DNA of 64,000 nucleotides from CAVRUD01 sp963724285 (GTDB lineage Bacteria; Chloroflexota; Chloroflexia; Thermomicrobiales; UBA6265): positions 248,001 to 312,000 of the forward strand of contig CAVRUD010000013.1 of assembly GCA_963724285.1 (NCBI GenBank), read 5' to 3'. Shown piece by piece: positions 42,738 to 51,068 of the stretch. A model generated the notes under the pieces. The model saw only the letters and a program-made list of their open reading frames with translations, was not told where the DNA came from and ran no database searches. Within the stretch, counting starts at the first letter, position 1, and every line of letters begins with the position of its first letter. A program made the translations under genes and the position numbers.

Positions 42738-43910
42738 ATGAGCGAAATTGGCGTCGGATTGGTCGGGTACAAGTTCATGGGGCGGGCCCATTCCAACGGG
42801 TACCGCCAGGTGGCGCATTTCTTTGACGTCGATCCCGTACCAAAGATGGTAGCGATCTGTGGGCGGGATGAAGCGGGCGTCAAAGCTGCCGCCGGTCAGC
42901 TCGGATGGGAGGGTTATGAGACCGACTACCGCAAGCTCATCGCGCGCGATGACATTGGGCTGGTCGACGTCTCGACGATTGGCAACACTCACCACGACAT
43001 CGTGATGGAGGCGCTGGCGGCCGGCAAGCACGTGCTCTGTGAAAAGCCGCTTGCCAACACCCTGAGCGAAGCCAAGGAGATGCACGACGCGGCCACGGCG
43101 GCCGAGGCCAAGGGCATCGTCTCGATGATCAACTTCAACTACCGCCGCGTGCCGGCGGTCGAGTTCGCCCGCCAGCTTGTGGCGGAAGGCAAGATCGGCG
43201 AGGTGCGCCACTGGCGGGCGGTCTACCTCCAGGACTGGATCAACGACCCGAACTTCCCCCTCGTCTGGCGGTTGCAGAAGGACCTGGCGGGAACCGGCGC
43301 TCTGGGCGATATCGCCGCCCACATCGTCGATCTCGCCCACTACGTCGTCGGGCCGATCACCAGCGTCGTCGGCGCGCTGGATACGTTCATCAAAGAGCGA
43401 CCGCTTGAGACGGCGTCTTCTGGCGGTGCCGGACTCACGGCAACGGCCGCCAACGAGATGGGGAAGGTGACGGTAGACGACTCCGCCTCCTTCCTGGCGA
43501 AGTTCGAGAACGGCGCCTCCGGCACCTTCGCGGTAACGAGGCTGGCCCCAGGGCGGCGCAATTACAATTCGTTCGAGATCAACGGCTCCGAAGGATCGAT
43601 CAGCTTCAACCTCGAGCGCTTGAACGAGCTGGAGGTCTACTTCACCAACGATCCCGGCGGGCTGCAGGGGTTCCGTATGATCCAGGTCACCGATGGTGTT
43701 CATCCGTACACCGCTGCCTGGTGGCCAGCGGGACACATCATCGGTTATGAGCACAGCTTCGTTCATCAGATCAAGGAACTGCTGGACGGCATCAAGGCCG
43801 GGAAGTCCCCGGCCCCGACCTTTAAGGACGGCTACAACTGCCAGGCTGTCCTCGATGCCGTCGAGCGGTCCTCCTCGTCCGGCACATGGGAGACACCAGC
43901 GACCGTCTAG
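42738..43910 (+). CDS. Gfo/Idh/MocA family oxidoreductase
   Basis: 390 residues from ATG 42738 (AAAGGAGGG upstream). The N-terminal Rossmann domain starts VGLVGYKFMGRAHSNGY, and the family motif HVLCEKPLANTLSEAKEM carries the conserved Lys. The C-terminal alpha/beta domain contains GTGALGDIAAHIVDLAHYV with the active-site Asp and His. It oxidises a sugar or inositol ring hydroxyl with NAD(P). It likely acts with the isomerase upstream. Confidence 0.92.
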   Translation: MSEIGVGLVGYKFMGRAHSNGYRQVAHFFDVDPVPKMVAICGRDEAGVKAAAGQLGWEGYETDYRKLIARDDIGLVDVSTIGNTHHDIVMEALAAGKHVLCEKPLANTLSEAKEMHDAATAAEAKGIVSMINFNYRRVPAVEFARQLVAEGKIGEVRHWRAVYLQDWINDPNFPLVWRLQKDLAGTGALGDIAAHIVDLAHYVVGPITSVVGALDTFIKERPLETASSGGAGLTATAANEMGKVTVDDSASFLAKFENGASGTFAVTRLAPGRRNYNSFEINGSEGSISFNLERLNELEVYFTNDPGGLQGFRMIQVTDGVHPYTAAWWPAGHIIGYEHSFVHQIKELLDGIKAGKSPAPTFKDGYNCQAVLDAVERSSSSGTWETPATV

Positions 43911-43963
43911 CCTGGAATTGTTCACGGGTACCGCGCGGGACTTGCGGCGCCGTCTCCGCTGTC

Positions 43964-44175
43964 GCCCGGGGCTAACGACCCCTGGCTGAATCCGATAACC
44001 CCCCTGAAGGGGGCTGAAACAGCGAGGCTAGGAACGTCGTACTTCTCCGCCGGTCGAGACGGGTGGCAGCCGGCTTATCTGGATCAGCCCGGGGTCTTTA
44101 GCCCCGGGCGACGCCACCGCGGCGCCCCGCATCGGCCCCAGGCGACAAGGACGCGGCGCCAGCCACTTCGTGCAA
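43964..44175. repeat. Dispersed repeat element A, copy 2 (inverted relative to copy 1)
   Basis: Reads on the minus strand like 4485-4615: TCGCCCGGGGCTAACGACCC, CCCCCCTGAAGGGGGCTGAA, CTCCGCCGGTCGAGACGGGT and CAGCCCGGGGTCTTTAGCCC follow in matching order. It fills the 270 bases between the dehydrogenase and the kinase-like gene and touches the stop of the latter. No gene is seen in it. Confidence 0.7.
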
Positions 44176-44179
44176 CGCT

Positions 44180-46783
44180 CTAGGTACCTACGAGCGTTCG
44201 TCCCAGCGTCTGGCGAACGCGGTCGCGCTCGCCTTCCGTGAGCATCACCAGAAGGCTGTCGGTATCCGGCACGGCAACGGCGCGGATGGCATCGTCATCA
44301 TTGGCCGCGATTGCATCCCGGATTCTGGCCACACGCGCCGCACGCAGCGTATCGAGCTCGATCTGCTCCAGAGTCGTGCCCGGGAACTTTGGCAGATTGC
44401 CGGCTTCTGCGGCGGCTTTGGCGGCTGGAAGCAGGGTCGACAGTCGGTCGAGGTCGGGCGGAGTGGCGGCGAGGGCCGCCATGATCCCCTCGGACAACTC
44501 GATTCGCTCCTCAACCGCCCTGAGCTGCGCCCAGTCAAATCCCTGTGGGAATTCGGCGCCGGTCTCTTTCATCTCGGCCAGGGCGGCAAGTATCTCCTGG
44601 TCCGTCCCTTCGCGGAGGAGCCGTTCTAGCCGGCGAACCGCGACATCCCGGCGGCTCAGGCGTTCGATGCGCCCCCGCTCGACATCGCTCAGCCTCGCCA
44701 CCGCACCCCGTGGTGCCGCCCGCGTCGATGCCTTGAGGGTGTCAAGATCGCGCGTGCGCAGGGCGCTCCGTACCTCCGCCAGCCAGGCCAACCGGGCTTG
44801 CGCAAGCTCAATACGCTCGTGCTCTTCCGGGGTCAGGTCTCCCTCTTCATAGAGGCCCGCGTCTGCTTCGAAGACCGACGCGATCACCCAATCGTCGTCG
44901 CCTTCGAGGGCACTTGCCAGCGTTGCACGATGCAAGGCGCGCTGGGCGGACCGGGTCGTGGCCTGATCAAGGCGGCCCAGCTCGTCAAGCCGTCCTGTCA
45001 GAGCAAGGTCGGCGATGGCAGCGTCATCCCTATCGCGCTGAGCGGCGGCAAGCATCGATCGGGTCGCCTCGCGCCGCTGCGCCGCCCGACTGGCATGGCG
45101 AGCATCTGGGCTGATCGGGACTGCCGCTGCCTCGGCATCCGCGACCGCCGCCAGGATCGCGCGATCGTCCTTCTGCGACAGGGCCTGGTTGAGCTGCTCG
45201 ACGATCGAGTGACCGAGCAGGCTTGAGACCCTTGCCGTCTCCATCGCCACCAGCGGATCGCCCCGGAGGTCCTGCCAGAGGGCCGAGACCCGGTCCCGAT
45301 CATTGGCCGCCAGGGCGGACCGAAGCCGCTCGGCCTGGGCGACCCGGAGCCGCGCATGCTCGACGACCGGGTAGATGGTCCTGCCGATCGGCGTTCCATC
45401 GAGCCCTGACGATTGCCAGAGGCGCAGAACACCCAGTGAATCTTTCTTCTCCGCCGCTGCCTGGATGAGCGCTGCCGCCTGGCGATGCTCGACCTCCCGA
45501 ATCTTTGCGGCGTATTCCCGAACGACAGCAGGGTCGTGGCTCAATCCGCTCTCTCGCCAAAAGGCAAGTGTGCGCGCATCGTCGCCGGAGAGAAGAAACC
45601 CGTTCAGCTGCGTCAATAAGCCCTGCAGGCCACGCGCTGTCGCCGTCGCATCCGGTGGCCGTCCCGATACGGGCACGGCGCTGCGCGGCTGATAGACGGG
45701 AGGAGGTACCGCCACGTGCGGATGTGACGGCGGCGAGTGGGATAGTATCGGTGGCCGAGGCGGGATCGGTGGTCTCGGTGGAGCAACAGTGCCCAGAGGA
45801 TTCAGTGGCGTCGGGGCCGGTTCCGGCCGGCGAATCGCCCCCAAACCTGAGACAAGGTCGCTCAAGCGCGGCGTTCGCTCGACGGGATCGGCAATCGCCT
45901 GGCGCAGAATCTGAACGAGGCGCCCGACGTCGGGAGACAGGTTCGAGGTTGCCGCGAACACCGGCGATTTCTGAGCATGGGTGAGATCCCAGTGCTTCCA
46001 GAGGAGCGCGCCGCCGGGCTCGCTCGTCGGGTCGCCGAACTGATTGCGGAGGTCCGGCCGCTCCGCCAGGACCCGGAGCGAGACGTAGATCAGCAGCGCC
46101 GCGAAGTCGTCCCGCCGTCCTGGTTCCGGATGTAGATGCCCTCCAGGGTGACCGTAGGCCGAGTTTGGCCGAGCGGGCAATGCCGGTGGACTACCCGGCC
46201 AAATGGCGGTGTCGAAGTCGATCAGGGCAAGGGAGCCATTGGGACGAACGATCACGTTGTCGGCGGCAAGATCGCCGTGGACGAAGCCGTGGGCCGATAA
46301 CAGCCCAATTGTCTGGACCCAGGCATGTGCCAGTCCGGCCAGGGCGGATCCATCGTTGGCACGGCAGGAGCGGTCGACCGCCGCGATCAGTGTTGGACCA
46401 TCGATCCAATCAAGAACCACGATCGGGTGACGGACGGACCGGAGGTCGCGAGCAGGCAGGGACAGACCGTCCCCATACCACGCCGCACGGGCCGGAATTG
46501 GGCTTCCCGGTGCATTTTTCAGCGGTAACAACCGCTGATCACTCGCCAAAGCGGCGTAGTGGGTCGCCAGAGCGGGCGAGACCGCGTCGGCAAGGGGGAC
46601 GCGCAAGGCCAGCATGCGGCCGGCCGGCTGCCGGAGGACGTAGATTGCGTTGTCCATGCCCACCATCCGCCAGGGCTGGCGCCCGTCGACCAGGGCGATC
46701 TGGCCACCGCCGATCCGGCCCAGGATAGGGAGCGCGGTTGGAGCGTGGAGCATCGCCTGATCGAGGGTTTGCAGTGCTGGCAT
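44180..46783 (-). CDS. Protein-kinase-like protein with long alpha-helical C-terminal region
   Basis: 867 residues from ATG 46783 (GGAGG upstream). Residues about 25-300 form a Ser/Thr-kinase-like domain: catalytic loop HGFVHGDLAADNVIV (HGD replacing HRD, Asn kept) and LIDFDTAIW (DFD replacing DFG). The beta3 Lys position appears to be Arg (LALRVPLAD). A Pro-rich linker (about 310-385) leads to roughly 480 residues of charged helical sequence with short repeated units such as ALAANDRDRVSALW and AIAANDDDAIRAV. No transmembrane segment is seen. It diverges from the membrane pair at 47.1-50.3 kb; the shared promoter region suggests a common function. Catalytic activity is uncertain. Confidence 0.75.
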   Translation of the reverse strand: MPALQTLDQAMLHAPTALPILGRIGGGQIALVDGRQPWRMVGMDNAIYVLRQPAGRMLALRVPLADAVSPALATHYAALASDQRLLPLKNAPGSPIPARAAWYGDGLSLPARDLRSVRHPIVVLDWIDGPTLIAAVDRSCRANDGSALAGLAHAWVQTIGLLSAHGFVHGDLAADNVIVRPNGSLALIDFDTAIWPGSPPALPARPNSAYGHPGGHLHPEPGRRDDFAALLIYVSLRVLAERPDLRNQFGDPTSEPGGALLWKHWDLTHAQKSPVFAATSNLSPDVGRLVQILRQAIADPVERTPRLSDLVSGLGAIRRPEPAPTPLNPLGTVAPPRPPIPPRPPILSHSPPSHPHVAVPPPVYQPRSAVPVSGRPPDATATARGLQGLLTQLNGFLLSGDDARTLAFWRESGLSHDPAVVREYAAKIREVEHRQAAALIQAAAEKKDSLGVLRLWQSSGLDGTPIGRTIYPVVEHARLRVAQAERLRSALAANDRDRVSALWQDLRGDPLVAMETARVSSLLGHSIVEQLNQALSQKDDRAILAAVADAEAAAVPISPDARHASRAAQRREATRSMLAAAQRDRDDAAIADLALTGRLDELGRLDQATTRSAQRALHRATLASALEGDDDWVIASVFEADAGLYEEGDLTPEEHERIELAQARLAWLAEVRSALRTRDLDTLKASTRAAPRGAVARLSDVERGRIERLSRRDVAVRRLERLLREGTDQEILAALAEMKETGAEFPQGFDWAQLRAVEERIELSEGIMAALAATPPDLDRLSTLLPAAKAAAEAGNLPKFPGTTLEQIELDTLRAARVARIRDAIAANDDDAIRAVAVPDTDSLLVMLTEGERDRVRQTLGRTLVGT

Positions 46784-47058
46784 GGGGATTGGACCCTCCA
46801 AGTCGTGCTTAATATCCTACCAACCAGCAAGCACCGACCAGGACCAAGGCCTGCAAGCAAACGAACTGGAAATTGTTCGAGTGGTACAGTAGAGCACAGC
46901 ACCGTCCATGCGAGCCGTTCATTCTTGCCGGGATGGACGCGCCTCAATGAGCGCCAGGTGGCATAGTCCCCGCACCGGACTCCGCTGGGTAGGCAGAGTA
47001 GCCCAGAGCCATCGATCCGCCCAGCAACCCCTATTCGAGAGTAGCAGGAGCCGAAGCG
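46784..47058. promoter_or_regulatory. Divergent control region of the kinase / MotAB-like locus
   Basis: 275 bases between the two divergent starts, without a convincing gene. Ribosome-binding sites lie at both ends (GGAGG on the minus strand, CAGGAGC on the plus strand). No clear -35/-10 pair could be fixed by eye. Confidence 0.4.
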
Positions 47059-48834
47059 GTGCAACTACGTTCATCGTCGAAAACGCCGAAAGATGGCGCC
47101 ACTTCCGACGACGAGACTTTGGGAACGGGCACAGTCGGACAATCGACCGCCAGGATTCCCACCATCGGAAGCGGCCGCCGCCGAACCGGAAACGTCGTCA
47201 CCGATCCCCTGTTTGAGCGACGCGAACTCGCCGAAGACCTAGACGGCATGGCCGCAACGATCGGGGAAGTCGATCCCCGGTCATCCGAGCGGCTGAGCGA
47301 TCTGGCCGGGTCGATCGGCACGGAAGATGGCCGTATTCGCTGGGCGGATGTTGATCTGCGCCAGGCGTTCAATACTGAAAGGCTGGCAGCAGCGTACGCC
47401 GAACGGCGCGAAGGCAACTTTGCCTCAGGCGCATTGGAGTTCGCCGAAAGGGCCCGCCAGGTTCTGGTGCTCGTCCCGATCCTGCTCACCTGGTACGCCC
47501 TGTATGAGGCAACCCGGGCATACTCTCGCTACATCGCCGCTAACCCGGACGAAGTGCGCAAGCCCTTTCTCCTCCTCTGGCAAGAAGGGTTCGGTGGCGA
47601 ACTCGGCAGCCTGTCGCCCACCTTCTCGACCGTTGCCATTATCGACGCCGCGATTATTCTCCTGATCATCTTGCTCACCTTCTACGCACATGGCCGTAAG
47701 GAGGCGCGTGAAGATCGGATCGACGAGGTCGCGGAGCGCTTTCAAACCGACCTCGACAATGTCCTGGCCGCGGCAACTGTGGCGCTCGGTGCCGACCGCG
47801 GCAGCCGGCCCGCCCAGCTCTCTCGCAATGTCGAGCGGCTGGCTGACCGGTTCGACCGCAACAGCCAGGAGTTGCTGAACCGTCTGCGCGTCGAGCACGA
47901 CCGGCTCGAGCAAATTGCCCAGCGACGTGAGCGGGAATTCCACGACTTTGGCGTCTTCGCCAGTGGTATGCGCGCTGGGGCGGAGGAAACCCACCGCCTC
48001 CTGGTCGATCTCCGCCAGGTCTCTAAGGGCTTGCAAACCGCCCTGGAGGACTTGACGAGCGAGGTCGGGGTTTCGGGCGACCAGAGCCGGCACCTCCTGA
48101 CGGCCGTCACCAGCCTAGAGCGGATCGTCGGGTCCGGCATCCAGAGCGATAACGCCGTCACTCGCCAGCTCGCCGATGCGGCCAACGCCCTCACCGGCGC
48201 CGCCGACCAGAGCGTCTCCGGCGCCCAGGAAGCAGCCCACGCCGGACGGGTGGCGGCGGAAGCCGTGCGAGGCATCGCAGACATCACGATGCGCCTTGCC
48301 GAAAGCCAGGGACGGATGGAGCAGGCAGTGCTCCGCGAATCCGAGCAAAACAGCCGCCTGGCCGATGCTCTCATCGGTTCCGCTGGTGGGGTTGCCGGCA
48401 GCACGAAGCGGCTGGAGGAGATTGGCGACGGGCTGGCTGGACTGCGAGACGAGTTCAAGCGATTGGCCCACCAGACCGCGGACCAGGCCAATCTGCTGCG
48501 GGCGCTTCTGAGCGAGCAGAGCAAGATCGCCGCTGGCCTGACCCAGTCCTCGGGTGACGTCAGTAAGGTTAGTATCGTCACCGCCCAGCGCCAGCGGGAG
48601 GTGAACGACAATCTCGCCAAGCTGCTAGCCCAACTCGAACAATTGACGAACACGCTCGGCCGGTCGGCAGCAACCGCCTCACCGGAGTCGCTGGAGCGGG
48701 CCTTCCAGTCGGCCCTGCGCTCGGAGTTGAGTGCGCAGGCCGAATTGATCGCGGAGGCGATCGAGGGCCGAAGCTCGGGTGACCGCGCCGGTGGGCTCTT
48801 CCATCGCAACCAGCGCAGGCCAGGTGGGCAGTAG
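47059..48834 (+). CDS. Membrane protein with two TM helices and long cytoplasmic coiled coil (MotA/ZorA-like role proposed)
   Basis: 591 residues, GTG start with AGGAG eight bases upstream. A hydrophilic N-terminal part of about 130 residues precedes a first TM helix (VLVLVPILLTWYALYEA) and a second (VAIIDAAIILLIILLTFYA), separated by about 40 residues. Residues about 215-575 are almost entirely heptad-like helices rich in Ala, Gln, Glu and Leu, resembling chemoreceptor or ZorA-tail signalling coils but without an MCP signature. Next downstream, same strand, is a MotB-like protein, so the pair may form a MotAB/ZorAB-type complex. It has fewer helices than MotA or ZorA, so the homology is inferred from context, not proven. 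Confidence 0.7.
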   Translation: MQLRSSSKTPKDGATSDDETLGTGTVGQSTARIPTIGSGRRRTGNVVTDPLFERRELAEDLDGMAATIGEVDPRSSERLSDLAGSIGTEDGRIRWADVDLRQAFNTERLAAAYAERREGNFASGALEFAERARQVLVLVPILLTWYALYEATRAYSRYIAANPDEVRKPFLLLWQEGFGGELGSLSPTFSTVAIIDAAIILLIILLTFYAHGRKEAREDRIDEVAERFQTDLDNVLAAATVALGADRGSRPAQLSRNVERLADRFDRNSQELLNRLRVEHDRLEQIAQRREREFHDFGVFASGMRAGAEETHRLLVDLRQVSKGLQTALEDLTSEVGVSGDQSRHLLTAVTSLERIVGSGIQSDNAVTRQLADAANALTGAADQSVSGAQEAAHAGRVAAEAVRGIADITMRLAESQGRMEQAVLRESEQNSRLADALIGSAGGVAGSTKRLEEIGDGLAGLRDEFKRLAHQTADQANLLRALLSEQSKIAAGLTQSSGDVSKVSIVTAQRQREVNDNLAKLLAQLEQLTNTLGRSAATASPESLERAFQSALRSELSAQAELIAEAIEGRSSGDRAGGLFHRNQRRPGGQ

Positions 48835-48987
48835 ACGGCCCAAAGGCATCGATGTCCTCCCGGCGAACGTCCAGCCGGTGTTTCAGTTACGACATCCCCG
48901 CCCCGTCGTAGCAAAGCGTCATACTCCGAGTTCCGGCGTTTGGCGCCGGACTCCTAGCGGTTCTCCGTAGATTCGAGGCTCCTGCAC

Positions 48988-50262
48988 GTGAGGCGATTTC
49001 GTCCCCGGCGACCCCGGTCACAACGCGACATGATCGTCCTGGGCGGCTGGCTGTTTGCTGACTTGCTGTTGGGACTGGCCATGCTCTTCCTGACCGCCAA
49101 CACCGTCGGGCAAGCGCCGCCGACGGCAACTCCGCCACCGACCGCCAACCTGCTGGCCACCTCGGAAGCGGCGAACGCCGCCATCCAGGCCGATCTCGAA
49201 AGCGCCGCCGCCACTGCAACCGCCAATGCGGAAAGCCTGGCTGCTCTCAATAGCGACGTCGAAAGTGCTCAGGAGGCGGCCGAGTCCGCGCGGCAAACCG
49301 CGGAGGCAGCCGCCACGATCGACGCCGAGGCGGCTGAGGGCGCAACGGCGACGGCCAACTCCCTGGCCACGCGGGCGGCGCAATCAGCCGACGAGCGGGC
49401 CACAGCCGACGCCCAGGCAACCGAGGACGCGGTCGCCGCCGAGGCAACGATCGCGGCGTTCGCGACCGCGCAGGCTGCCAGCGAGGATGACCTGGACGAT
49501 CTCGCCGCCACGCAAGCCGCCGCCGCATTCGAGGCAACCGAGGACGCTGCGGCCTCCGAGTCCACGATCGCGGCCCTGGCGACCAACCAGGCCGAAGTCG
49601 CCGCAATTGCAACCGAAAACGCCGAGAACGGCGCCAATGCCCTGGCAACCGCGAATGCGCAGGCGACCGAAGTTGCGGAGATCGCCGCGGTCGCCACCGA
49701 GAACGCAGAAAGCGGGGCCAACGATCTGGCCACCGCTGAGGCGGCGGCCGCCGACGCACAGGCCACCATCGACGCGCTGGAATCGGATCAGGATTCGGCC
49801 GACGAGGATCTCGCCACCGCTCAGGCCCGGGTCAATGTTGTCCAGACAACGGTGGCATCCCTCGAGGAGGATCAGGCCGCCGCCGCGGCCACCGCGACCG
49901 TGCTGGCCGAGGCCGCCGCCAACAGCGCCCTCGACCCCAACCAGATCAACCTCACCATCGACGTCTCGCTCGACGGCATCCTCAGCGGCGACGAGGGCGC
50001 CCGCGAGGACGCGATCGCCCAGCTCGACGCCGTCCTCGCCCCCTACCTCGCCTGCCGGGTCGGGTTCACCATCATCGGCGGCTACGCCGACACCATCGGC
50101 GAGGGCAACGACCTCGCCGAGGCGATCTTCGCCATCCTGCAGGACGAGTACCCCGCCATGTTCGAGACCGACGCCTACGAGTCCTTCGCCAACATCGCCG
50201 AGCCCACCGGCCGCGTCGAGATGAGCCTCCTGCTCTACCAGGGCTGCAACCCGAACACCTAG
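48988..50262 (+). CDS. MotB/ZorB-like protein: one TM helix, Ala/Thr coiled coil, OmpA-like domain
   Basis: 424 residues, GTG start. A basic N-terminus (RRFRPRRPRSQR) is followed by a single TM helix, GGWLFADLLLGLAMLFL, whose W-x3-D-LL pattern matches the proton-channel helix of MotB, with the Asp at residue 25. Residues about 60-310 are a very Ala/Thr/Glu-rich low-complexity coiled coil. The end (about 318-424) resembles an OmpA/MotB peptidoglycan-binding domain (INLTIDVSLDGILSG, then FTIIGGYADTIGEGNDLAEA). It should sit in the membrane with most of its mass outside and anchor to the wall. It follows the coiled-coil membrane gene by 150 bases. Confidence 0.75.
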   Translation: MRRFRPRRPRSQRDMIVLGGWLFADLLLGLAMLFLTANTVGQAPPTATPPPTANLLATSEAANAAIQADLESAAATATANAESLAALNSDVESAQEAAESARQTAEAAATIDAEAAEGATATANSLATRAAQSADERATADAQATEDAVAAEATIAAFATAQAASEDDLDDLAATQAAAAFEATEDAAASESTIAALATNQAEVAAIATENAENGANALATANAQATEVAEIAAVATENAESGANDLATAEAAAADAQATIDALESDQDSADEDLATAQARVNVVQTTVASLEEDQAAAAATATVLAEAAANSALDPNQINLTIDVSLDGILSGDEGAREDAIAQLDAVLAPYLACRVGFTIIGGYADTIGEGNDLAEAIFAILQDEYPAMFETDAYESFANIAEPTGRVEMSLLLYQGCNPNT

Positions 50263-50279
50263 AGCGCTCGCCATAAAGG

Positions 50280-50455
50280 TTGGCCTGCCGCCCGTGTCGC
50301 CCGCTGTTAGAGGACTCTACGTCCCGGGCTGAGTGACGGAAGCCGGTTGCAACCGGCTGCAGCACGCGGCGCGTTCGCCTCGGAGAGGCTGTCATGTTCA
50401 GCCCGGGCCAACCTTGGGCCGTGCGCCCCGGGCGGCAGGGAGACGCGGCCAACCG
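50280..50455. repeat. Dispersed repeat element, GCCCGGGCTGA type, copy 1
   Basis: Shares with 52896-53050 the order CCCGGGCTGA, GCCTCGGAGAG, AGCCCGGGCCAACC, TTGGGCCGTG and GCCCCGGGCGGCA. An inner hairpin GCCGGTTGCAACCGGC lies at about 50342-50357. It is non-coding and separates the MotB-like gene from the flavin reductase gene. Confidence 0.65.
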
Positions 50456-50486
50456 TCTCGACGAGCGCATTAGTCGGAGGCGGGCA

Positions 50487-51059
50487 CTAGCGCTCCTCGT
50501 CCTCCTCCGGCACGCGGTAGGGCTTACCCAGGCCGGCGTACCGGTCGGCCCCAAGGTGATGAAGGATCCGCCCCGGGTCCGACTCGATGTTCCAAAATCC
50601 AGCAAATGCCTCGTCGTCGGCCTGGACATGTAGGACGCGGCCGACGAACAGGTCGTGGTCCCCCCACATCCGGCGATCAAGGAGCCCGCATTCGATGTGG
50701 GCAACGCACTCGGTGACGAGCGGCGCTTCGATCTCGACCGCCTCGGCCGGGGTTAGTCCGGTGGCAACCCACTTGTCTGCGTCGCGACCTGAGGTCATGC
50801 CACAGGCGTGCACGGCGGCGACCAGGTCCATGTTGGGGATGTTGAGGGCAATGACCTCACTCTTTGTCGCGAACTCGTGGGTCAGTCGGCCGGGGTGGAT
50901 TGCCACGCCGATAAGCACGGGGTCGAGGCTGAGCGGCAGAAGCCAGCCCGCGGTCATCACATTCGGCTGGTCGTGGTACATCGTCGTCAGGAGGGCCAAC
51001 GGCCCGGGAACGAGCAACCGCAGGGCATCTCTCTTCTCTCGTTCGATTTTGGCGGCCAT
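50487..51059 (-). CDS. Flavin reductase-like domain protein
   Basis: 190 residues of the FMN-binding split-barrel (Flavin_Reduct) family: LLVPGPLALLTTMYHDQPNV and MTAGWLLPLSLDPVLIGVAI at the start, GRLTHEFATKSEVIALNIPN, then the ECVAHIECGLLDRRMWGDHD strand pair and the FVGRVLHVQAD strand. It likely binds FMN and reduces flavins or acts as a flavoredoxin. It lies 10 bases after the end of the glycosyltransferase gene on the same strand, so they are probably cotranscribed. Natural partner unknown. Confidence 0.87.
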   Translation of the reverse strand: MAAKIEREKRDALRLLVPGPLALLTTMYHDQPNVMTAGWLLPLSLDPVLIGVAIHPGRLTHEFATKSEVIALNIPNMDLVAAVHACGMTSGRDADKWVATGLTPAEAVEIEAPLVTECVAHIECGLLDRRMWGDHDLFVGRVLHVQADDEAFAGFWNIESDPGRILHHLGADRYAGLGKPYRVPEEDEER

Positions 51060-51068
51060 CTAGTCCTC

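Noticed and set aside
41544..43925. 793-residue open frame on the minus strand
   Set aside because: It is antisense to the isomerase and Gfo/Idh/MocA genes, which have full family signatures and ribosome-binding sites; it is a high-GC shadow.
44180..50262. Direct naming of the locus as Zorya
   Set aside because: Only the MotB-like protein shows a clear motif; the partner has two rather than four TM helices and no ZorC, ZorD or ZorE is present.
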